A stretch of 64,000 nt of DNA from Rhizobium sp. (GTDB lineage: Bacteria; Pseudomonadota; Alphaproteobacteria; Rhizobiales; Rhizobiaceae), in NCBI GenBank assembly GCA_002796995.1, contig PEKW01000007.1:248001-312000 (forward strand). The letters run 5' to 3'. Shown here in pieces: positions 58,257-64,000 of the stretch; the first letter of the stretch is position 1; the number at the start of each line of letters is the position of its first letter. The position numbers and the translations under genes were made by a program. The notes below the pieces were generated by a model. That model searched no databases. It saw nothing but the letters and a program-made list of their open reading frames with translations, and had not been told where the DNA came from.

Positions 58257-58706
58257 TCAGGATGCGCAGCGTTGCGTTCCGCCGGCATTGGCAAGCGGCG
58301 GAAAACCCTTGGCGATATCGGCGAGGGTCACGCCGGCAAACCGGCTGCGCAGCAATTCCTCGGCATCGTCGAAGACGCCCTTCAAGGTGGCGTTGACGGC
58401 CTGCTCGATGGGGCATCCCGGCATGTCAAAGGCCGGGCCGATGGCAAAGACGGACGGCTCGCCGACGGCCCGATAGATGTCGAGAAGGGTGAGCTCCTCG
58501 AGAGGGCGCGCCAGCGTCCAGCCGCCGCCGTGGCCCTTTTCCGAGCGCACATAGCCCATCTCGCGCAGCCCGGACATCGTCCGACGGATCACGACGGGAT
58601 TGGCGTCCAGCATGCGCGCGATCATCTCTGAGGTCATCGAACCGCCGTGGCTGCCCATGTGAATCAAGACGTGCAGCATGCGCGACAGCCGACTGTCCTG
58701 CCTCAT
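58257..58706 (-). CDS. Rrf2-family regulator, YwnA type
   Basis: 149 residues with a winged helix (SEMIARMLDANPVVIRRTMSGLREMGYVRSEKGHGGGWTLARP). Only one central Cys is present (C98 in DMPGCPIEQAV) plus one near the end, so it lacks the three-Cys iron-sulfur set of IscR/NsrR. Divergent from a thioredoxin-reductase-like gene, with an inverted repeat between them. Thiol- or electrophile-based sensing is plausible. Confidence 0.88.
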   Translation of the reverse strand: MRQDSRLSRMLHVLIHMGSHGGSMTSEMIARMLDANPVVIRRTMSGLREMGYVRSEKGHGGGWTLARPLEELTLLDIYRAVGEPSVFAIGPAFDMPGCPIEQAVNATLKGVFDDAEELLRSRFAGVTLADIAKGFPPLANAGGTQRCAS

Positions 58707-58768
58707 GGGTCGTTCCTTTTACAGTGCATCCTCGATGGCGTCATCCTAGCACGGTGGGGACATACGAC

Positions 58769-58821
58769 ACAACAAAAGTGATATGACTGTTGACTCCGCA
58801 ATATCACGCCACTTATGTTGT
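58769..58821. promoter_or_regulatory. Inverted repeat, candidate Rrf2 operator
   Basis: ACAACAAAAGTG (58769-58780) faces CACTTATGTTGT (58810-58821), an 11/12 match as inverted arms. A second pair, GTGATAT and ATATCAC, lies inside. It occupies the gap between the divergent Rrf2 and reductase genes. Confidence 0.6.
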
Positions 58822-58842
58822 TTCGAGAGCAGGGAGGCCACC

Positions 58843-59757
58843 ATGAGCCAGAGCATTCACGACGTCATCATTATCGGCGGGAGCTATGCCGGCCTGTCAT
58901 CCGCCATGCAGCTCGGCCGGGCCCGCCGCAAGGTGCTGATCATCGACGAGGGTCTGAGGCGCAACCGGTTCGCCAGCCACTCGCACGGGTTCCTGACGCA
59001 GGACGGCATCGATCCCGCCGTCATCGCCGCCAAGGCCCGCACCCAGGTGCTGGACTATCCGACGGTGCAGTGGCTGTCGGCGCGCGCAGACGCGGCGCGG
59101 CGGATCGAGAATGCCGAAGCGGCAGACGCCTGCTTCGAAGTCACGGTCGGTAGCGACCGGCATCTCTCCCGCCGCCTGCTGTTGGCGACGGGGGTGAAAG
59201 ACATTCTCCCGGAGATCGCCGGACTGAAACAGCGCTGGGGTAGCAGCGTCTTCCACTGCCCCTATTGCCATGGCTATGAACTGAACCAGGGCGAGATCGG
59301 CGTGATCGGCATATCCGCCCTTTCCATGCACCATGCACTGATGCTGCCGGACTGGGGACCGACGACCTTCCTGGTCAACGATGCCTTCGAGCCGGATGTG
59401 GATCAGCTCGCAGCCCTCGAAGCGCGTGGGGTAACGGTCGAACGCAGCCCGATCGAGGCGATTACCGGTCACGCCGACGTCAATCTCGCCGATGGCCGCA
59501 TGCTCTCCTTCGCCGGCCTGTTTACGCTGGCGCCGTTTGAGCTGGCGAGCCCCATCGCAGAGCAGCTGGGGCTGGAGATGGAGCCGGGGCCGGTCGGCTC
59601 CGTCATCAGGACCGATCCCATGAAGGAAACCAGCATGCCGGGGGTCTTCGCATGCGGAGACACGGCTCGGCTCATGGCGTCCGTGGCGCTCGCCGTCGGC
59701 GACGGGAACCTTGCAGGCGCGGGCCTTCATCGGTCGTTGATGTTCGGCACGATCTGA
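58843..59757 (+). CDS. Thioredoxin-reductase-like FAD oxidoreductase
   Basis: 304 residues with an N-terminal FAD motif (DVIIIGGSYAGLSSAMQLGRA), a redox pair in FHCPYCHGYE and a C-terminal GVFACGDTARL. The CPYC pair replaces the CATC of classic thioredoxin reductase. The second nucleotide-binding motif is degenerate (IGVIGISALSMH rather than GxGxxA), so NADPH binding may be weak. Probably controlled by the divergent Rrf2 protein. AGGGAGG precedes the ATG. Confidence 0.87.
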   Translation: MSQSIHDVIIIGGSYAGLSSAMQLGRARRKVLIIDEGLRRNRFASHSHGFLTQDGIDPAVIAAKARTQVLDYPTVQWLSARADAARRIENAEAADACFEVTVGSDRHLSRRLLLATGVKDILPEIAGLKQRWGSSVFHCPYCHGYELNQGEIGVIGISALSMHHALMLPDWGPTTFLVNDAFEPDVDQLAALEARGVTVERSPIEAITGHADVNLADGRMLSFAGLFTLAPFELASPIAEQLGLEMEPGPVGSVIRTDPMKETSMPGVFACGDTARLMASVALAVGDGNLAGAGLHRSLMFGTI

Positions 59758-60036
59758 AAGGCAACGCGACCTCAACAAACCAGCGAAGACTTTGGAGCGT
59801 TGCCGATCCTTTGCCGCATCTGGGGCATGGTCCGCCTCACCAGCAACCGCAACTTCGCGACAGGCGGCGCCTCCGGGCAGGCAAACTCGACGTCGGACAA
59901 TGCCGTTGTATCCATCTCGCGCCGGGCGCATAATGTTACGAGCACTCCAATAACGAGTATGGACGAGCTGGCGACGGGTGCGCTTTCGGCTCGAACCGGT
60001 GTCGCCATCGTCCTTTGAACCGAATGGAGGCGTGAG

Positions 60037-60585
60037 ATGATATCGACGACCAATTCCCCTTCGAGCCTTTCCGGCCGACCCGGCATCGCCTGGCTCGGCG
60101 CTGGAATTATCGCGACCGCAGGCGGCGTGCTCGCACTTCTCAACCCCATGGCGGCGACGCTGACGGTCGAGCAGATCGCGGGCTGGATCTTTCTCTTCGT
60201 CGGCGTCCTCCAGGGGATCGACGCCTTTCGCGCCGGTAGCTGGGGCGGCAAGGCGCTTGCGATCGTGCTGGCAGTGTTGCTGGTCCTGCTCGGCATGTCC
60301 CTGCTTGCGGAGCCGCTGAGGGGCATATTGGCGTTGACCTTCACCGTGGCGATCCTTTTCCTGGCCAGCGGGATCGCCAAGATGTCGCTTGCCTGGCGGA
60401 TGCGCCGGCATCGGTATTTCTGGCCGGTGCTGATATCGGGCGCTTTGTCGATCCTGTTCGCGCTGCTGATCTTCTTCAATTTTCCCTGGTCCGCGGTCAC
60501 CGTGCTCGGCCTGCTGCTCGGCATCGACCTTGTCTCCTGGGGAATCTCGTTGATCGCCATCTGGGCGGTCGGGAACGCGACGTAA
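60037..60585 (+). CDS. HdeD-family membrane protein
   Basis: 182 residues with about six hydrophobic segments and the DUF308/HdeD repeat (WIFLFVGVLQGIDAFRA, LVLLGMSLLAEPLRGILALTF, ISGALSILFALLIFFNFP). HdeD aids acid resistance in E. coli; in rhizobia the role is unclear. Upstream, 59758-60036 holds no convincing gene. A hairpin follows. Confidence 0.88.
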   Translation: MISTTNSPSSLSGRPGIAWLGAGIIATAGGVLALLNPMAATLTVEQIAGWIFLFVGVLQGIDAFRAGSWGGKALAIVLAVLLVLLGMSLLAEPLRGILALTFTVAILFLASGIAKMSLAWRMRRHRYFWPVLISGALSILFALLIFFNFPWSAVTVLGLLLGIDLVSWGISLIAIWAVGNAT

Positions 60586-60629
60586 CGATCCGGGCGGAGC
60601 AAAGGAGTCCGACTTGCCGGTGGACTCAG

Positions 60630-60651
60630 GGGCGACACGAGCCTGTCGCCC
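60630..60651 (+). terminator. Hairpin after hdeD
   Basis: GGGCGAC and GTCGCCC form a perfect 7-base stem with an 8-base loop, followed by TTCCC. It lies 45 bases past the hdeD stop and 82 bases before hupU. Confidence 0.5.
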
Positions 60652-60732
60652 TTCCCAGGCTGTGCCTGTATCGGCGACCCTTGATGCGCCCTCATTGACC
60701 GCCTTTCGGGAAGATGCGAGATTCTGGCCATC

Positions 60733-61758
60733 ATGACGTATGGCATAGCGCACCCCGAAAGACCGATGACCTTGCTGTGGTTGCAGGCAGGAAGCTGCGG
60801 TGGCTGCACCATGTCGGTGCTCGACAATGGCGCTCAAGGGTGGCCGCGTGAGTTGCGCAGCTTCGGCATCGATCTGCTCTGGCATCCGTCGCTCAGCGAA
60901 GAAAGCGGCGTCGAGGCCATTGCGATCCTCGAAAGCGTAGCATCCGGCGAGACGCCGCTCGACATCCTCTGCATCGAGGGATCGATCCTCAGGGGGCCGT
61001 CGGGCACGGGTCTTTGCAATCGCCTGGCCGGCACCGGCCGGACTATGCTCGAATGGGTTCGCCGGCTTGCGCCGCTCGCAGAATACTGTGTGGCCGTCGG
61101 CACCTGCGCATCTTATGGCGGCATCCACGCCGCATCTCCCGATCCCGCCGAGGCCTGCGGCCTTCAGTATGAAGGCGCCGAATCCGGCGGCGCGCTGGGC
61201 GGCGGCTTCCGCTCGCGGTCGGGAATGCCGGTGATCAACGTTGCCGGCTGTGCGCCGCATCCCGGCTGGATCATGGAAACGATCGCCGCGCTGAAGATGG
61301 GTGATTTCGACGAGCGCGATCTCGACCGGCTCGGCCGGCCGAAATTCTACGCCAAGACGCTCGCCCACCATGGCTGCGAGCGCAACGAATATTACGAATT
61401 CAAGGCGAGCGCGGAAAAGCTCTCCGATCTCGGCTGCATGATGGAGCATCTCGGCTGCAAGGCCACGCAGGCCGTCGGCGACTGCAACCAGCGCGGCTGG
61501 AACGGCGGCGGCTCCTGCACCCATGGCGGCTTTTCCTGCATCGCATGCACCTCCCCCGGCTTTGAAGAGACCAACGGCTTTCTCGAAACGCCGAAGATCG
61601 GCGGCATACCGGTCGGCCTGCCCCTCGACATGCCCAAGGCCTGGTTCGTGGCGCTGGCAGCGCTGTCGAAATCGGCGACGCCGGAGCGGGTGCGGACCAA
61701 CGCCACCTCCGACCGCGTGATCCGCGATCCCAAGCGCAAGGGGAGCCCGAACGAATGA
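60733..61758 (+). CDS. hupU: Regulatory [NiFe] hydrogenase small subunit
   Basis: Electron-transfer subunit of the H2-sensing hydrogenase (HupU/HoxB). 341 residues without a Tat leader, unlike HupS. Cys ligands for three iron-sulfur clusters are visible from LQAGSCGGCTMSV through AVGTCASYGG, NVAGCAPHPGWI and GDCNQRGWNGGGSCTHGGFSCIACTSPGF. It is cytoplasmic and signals to a HupT-type kinase not seen here. Its stop overlaps the hupV start. Confidence 0.94.
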   Translation: MTYGIAHPERPMTLLWLQAGSCGGCTMSVLDNGAQGWPRELRSFGIDLLWHPSLSEESGVEAIAILESVASGETPLDILCIEGSILRGPSGTGLCNRLAGTGRTMLEWVRRLAPLAEYCVAVGTCASYGGIHAASPDPAEACGLQYEGAESGGALGGGFRSRSGMPVINVAGCAPHPGWIMETIAALKMGDFDERDLDRLGRPKFYAKTLAHHGCERNEYYEFKASAEKLSDLGCMMEHLGCKATQAVGDCNQRGWNGGGSCTHGGFSCIACTSPGFEETNGFLETPKIGGIPVGLPLDMPKAWFVALAALSKSATPERVRTNATSDRVIRDPKRKGSPNE

Positions 61759-63200
61759 GCCGCATCGTCGCCGGTCCGTTCAACCGCGTCGAGGGCGACC
61801 TCGAAGTGACGCTCGACATCAAGGACGGCGTCATCGAGAAAGCCGAGGTGACGACCACGCTCTATCGCGGCTTCGAGCAGATCCTGTGCGGCCGGCCGGC
61901 GCCCGATGCCCTGGTGATCGCACCGCGCATCTGCGGCATCTGTTCGGTATCCCAATCGATCGCCGCGTCGACGGCGCTGCGCAACCTCGCCGGCGGCCGG
62001 GCCGCGCCGAACGGCTATCTCGCCGCGAACCTTGCCCATGCGGCGGAGAACATCGCCGACCACCTCACCCATTTCTACCTGTTCTTCATGCCGGATTTCG
62101 CCCGGGCCGAGTATGCGGCCCGTCCCTGGCACGAGGAGACCGTCAATCGCTTCAAGGCGGTGAGCGGCAGCGGATCCGCCCGTTTCCTGCCGATGCGCCG
62201 GCGCCTGCTCGAAGTGATGGGCGTGGTCGCCGGCAAGTGGCCGCATTCGCTGGCCTTCCAGCCGGGTGGAACGACGCGCGCCATCGACATCGGCGAGCGC
62301 GTCCAGCTCGCCGCGTTGATGGGCGAGTTCCAGCTCTTTCTCGAAGAGGCGGTCTACGGTGTGTCGCTCGACACGATCCTGTCCATGGCCACCATCGCGG
62401 ATCTGGAGGACTATGCCGCCGGACCGTCCGGCGCGGATTTTGCCCTGTTCCTGCGGCTGGCCGAGGACCTGTCGCTCGCGAAGATGGGCAAGGGACCCGG
62501 CCCGCTGATCTCCTTTGGCGCCTATCACGACAGCCAGTCGTCGCTGCTGCCAGGGGGTGTTACGGATGCGTTGGGACAGAGCCGCCCCCTCGACGTCGCC
62601 GGTATTTCGGAGGATGTCGCCCATGCCTGGTTCGCCGACACCGACCGACGGCCGGATCACTCCGACACCGTGCCGGTTGTTGCCAAGGACGGCGCCTATT
62701 CCTGGGCCAAGGCACCGCGGCTCGCCGGCAGCCCGGCCGAGACCGGAGCGGCCGCGCGCCTGGCCGTGGCCGATCATCCGCTGATCGCCGAACTGCTTCG
62801 CCTCGATGGCGGTACGTCGGTCAGGACCCGCATCGTCGCCCGGCTGGTGGAGACGGCGATCCTCGTCCACGCAATGCACGGATGGCTGAGGCAGCTGCGC
62901 CTCAAGGACGAATTCTGCAGCCATTTCGCCATACCCGACGATGCGGTCGCCTCCGGTCTCGTCGAAGCGGCCCGGGGCGCCCTCGGCCACTGGGTCAGCC
63001 TCAAGGGCGGAGAAATCAGCCGCTACCAGATCATCGCGCCGACGACCTGGAATTTTTCGCCGCGCGATGCGGCCGGGGTGGCCGGTCCGCTCGAGCAGGC
63101 CCTGGCCGGCCTCGATACCGGCGGGCTCGGCGCCCAGTCGGCCGCGCTTCAGCACGTCATCCGCTCCTTCGATCCCTGCATGGTCTGCACGGCCCACTAG
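61755..63200 (+). CDS. hupV: Regulatory [NiFe] hydrogenase large subunit
   Basis: Active-site subunit of the sensor hydrogenase (HupV/HoxC), 481 residues. Nickel ligands are in RICGIC (Cys60, Cys63) and the terminal DPCMVCTAH. The protein ends exactly at that His, so there is no C-terminal peptide to cleave, as expected for sensor hydrogenases. Ile62 and Phe110 match by number the bulky residues that narrow the gas channel in Ralstonia HoxC and keep it active in oxygen. Confidence 0.95.
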   Translation: MSRIVAGPFNRVEGDLEVTLDIKDGVIEKAEVTTTLYRGFEQILCGRPAPDALVIAPRICGICSVSQSIAASTALRNLAGGRAAPNGYLAANLAHAAENIADHLTHFYLFFMPDFARAEYAARPWHEETVNRFKAVSGSGSARFLPMRRRLLEVMGVVAGKWPHSLAFQPGGTTRAIDIGERVQLAALMGEFQLFLEEAVYGVSLDTILSMATIADLEDYAAGPSGADFALFLRLAEDLSLAKMGKGPGPLISFGAYHDSQSSLLPGGVTDALGQSRPLDVAGISEDVAHAWFADTDRRPDHSDTVPVVAKDGAYSWAKAPRLAGSPAETGAAARLAVADHPLIAELLRLDGGTSVRTRIVARLVETAILVHAMHGWLRQLRLKDEFCSHFAIPDDAVASGLVEAARGALGHWVSLKGGEISRYQIIAPTTWNFSPRDAAGVAGPLEQALAGLDTGGLGAQSAALQHVIRSFDPCMVCTAH

Positions 63201-63359
63201 GGACCGCTGCGCGACGGCGGGCAACCGGTCAGCGCCTTTCCAGCAATGAAAAACATGCTTGCATCCGAGACCCCGCGGCAGGTATGCGCGGACAATCCCA
63301 TCTGAAAATAAGCGAATGAAAATAACGAACTAGGACGGATTTTCGCCGGCGGTTCAATC

Positions 63360-63376
63360 TGGTCTGCTTCTTGCAA
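63360..63376 (+). promoter_or_regulatory. Sigma-54 promoter of hupS
   Basis: TGGTCTGCTTCTTGCAA has GG and GC separated by exactly ten bases, fitting the -24/-12 RpoN consensus TGGCAC-N5-TTGC. It lies about 70 bases before the hupS ATG. An AT-rich tract (63303-63328) upstream could bind IHF. This implies an enhancer-binding activator such as HoxA. Confidence 0.75.
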
Positions 63377-63445
63377 ACACCATCCCATCACACCCGCTCA
63401 CATGCTTGAAGCGGGTCGCAAGGGTGGAAAGGCTGGAGGAGCACC

Positions 63446-64000
63446 ATGGCAGCAACAGAAACTTTTTACGATGTCATTCGCCGTCAAGGCATCACCAGGC
63501 GCAGCTTCACCAAGTTCTGCAGCCTGACGGCCGCCAGCCTCGGCTTCGGCCCGGGCGCGGCTACCGCGATGGCCCAGGCGCTCGAAACCAACGAGCGGGT
63601 ACCGGTCATCTGGATGCACGGCCTGGAATGCACCTGCTGTTCGGAGAGCTTCATCCGCTCGGCCCACCCGCTGGTGAAGGACGTCGTGCTGTCGATGATA
63701 TCGCTCGACTATGACGATACGATCATGGCGGCGGCCGGCCATCAGGCCGAGGCGATCCTCGAAGAGACCAAGCAGAAGTACAAGGGCAAATACATCCTCG
63801 CCGTCGAGGGCAATCCGCCGCTCAACGAGGACGGCATGTTCTGCATCGACGGCGGCCGGCCCTTCGTCGAGAAGCTGAAATGGATGGCGGAAGACGCCAT
63901 GGCGATTATCGCCTGGGGCGCCTGCGCTTCCTGGGGCTGCGTCCAGGCGGCCAAGCCGAACCCGACCCAGGCCACCCCGATCGACAAGGTCATCCGCGAC
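63446..64000 (+). CDS. hupS: Uptake [NiFe] hydrogenase small subunit (3' end outside window)
   Basis: The open frame runs off the window, so it is absent from the ORF track. The N-terminus carries a Tat signal ([19 protein letters not shown]). The mature part has the proximal-cluster Cys pair in [35 protein letters not shown] and [16 protein letters not shown]. It is membrane-bound and periplasmic with HupL, oxidising H2 for the respiratory chain. GGAGG precedes the ATG, with the sigma-54 promoter upstream. Confidence 0.95.
   Translation, partial: MAATETFYDVIRRQGITRRSFTKFCSLTAASLGFGPGAATAMAQALETNERVPVIWMHGLECTCCSESFIRSAHPLVKDVVLSMISLDYDDTIMAAAGHQAEAILEETKQKYKGKYILAVEGNPPLNEDGMFCIDGGRPFVEKLKWMAEDAMAIIAWGACASWGCVQAAKPNPTQATPIDKVIRD

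Noticed and set aside
59800-60018. 72-residue plus-strand ORF between the reductase and hdeD
   Set aside because: No ribosome site and no protein-like pattern. The 279-base gap shows nothing else I can support.
58897-61524. 875-residue minus-strand ORF, the longest in the track
   Set aside because: It runs antisense through the reductase, hdeD and hupU genes, all of which have clear family motifs. It is His/Arg/Gly-rich shadow sequence from GC-biased codons.
61392-63224. 610-residue minus-strand ORF
   Set aside because: Antisense to hupV, whose motifs are complete.

Overview
The window reads as a stretch of a GC-rich alphaproteobacterial replicon, most likely from the Hyphomicrobiales and close to Rhizobiaceae. 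This is inferred from gene content: HWE-family histidine kinases, rhizobial-style ABC catabolic operons, a combined branched-chain amino acid locus, PaaR and PaaX together, and hup hydrogenase genes. I ran no composition or homology computation. No tRNA, rRNA, CRISPR array, transposase or phage gene was recognised. Coding density is high, and nearly every long antisense line in the ORF track is a GC shadow of a real gene.

Layout. (1) 1-10030: aerobic phenylacetate catabolism. It holds the end of paaK, a TetR regulator (paaR), the operon paaJ-paaA-paaB-paaC-paaD-paaE-paaZ on the minus strand, and paaX. (2) 10318-18728: a sugar or amino-sugar locus with a GatZ/KbaZ-like protein, DeoR regulator, BadF/BadG-type kinase, sugar ABC transporter and AgaS-like SIS isomerase. 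(3) 18794-29797: branched-chain keto acid dehydrogenase bkdA1-bkdA2-bkdB with a divergent Lrp regulator, then leucine degradation (ivd, mccB, mccA, HMG-CoA lyase, methylglutaconyl-CoA hydratase). (4) 29991-39227: an organosulfur island with an Rrf2 regulator, an acyl-CoA-dehydrogenase-like protein, two very small proteins, a flavin reductase, a YdhS-like FAD protein, and ssuB-ssuC-ssuD with two ssuA copies. (5) 39531-44706: two HWE kinases with a receiver protein, carbonic anhydrase, a hemerythrin-like protein and a truncated cobT. (6) 44802-49744: a three-subunit molybdenum aldehyde or xanthine dehydrogenase with a divergent TetR regulator, followed by an I78-type lipoprotein. (7) 49773-55323: an IclR-controlled polar amino acid ABC transporter with RidA and a D-threonine-aldolase-like enzyme. 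(8) 55467-60585: mixed small genes, namely cold-shock protein, broken GST, CGNR regulator, DUF3224, rifampin ADP-ribosyltransferase, Rrf2 with a thioredoxin-reductase-like protein, and HdeD. (9) 60733-64000: hydrogen-sensing hydrogenase hupU-hupV and the start of uptake hydrogenase hupS.

How the genes work together. Phenylacetyl-CoA is made by PaaK, epoxidised by PaaABCE, hydrolysed and oxidised by PaaZ and thiolysed by PaaJ. Valine, isoleucine and leucine keto acids enter through Bkd, and the leucine branch runs to acetoacetate and acetyl-CoA. Sulfonates enter through SsuABC and are desulfonated by SsuD using reduced flavin, which the nearby reductase could supply. HupUV senses hydrogen and would control hupS, which has a good sigma-54 promoter. 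Strong dyads lie in most divergent regulatory gaps and are listed separately.

The least explained parts are the small-protein operon in the organosulfur island with its shared AT-rich promoter element, the GatZ-like plus AgaS amino-sugar route lacking an aldolase, and the apparently leaderless CGNR regulator. Three genes look damaged: ssuB (C-terminal frameshift), a GST (frameshift plus amber codon) and cobT (C-terminal fragment only).
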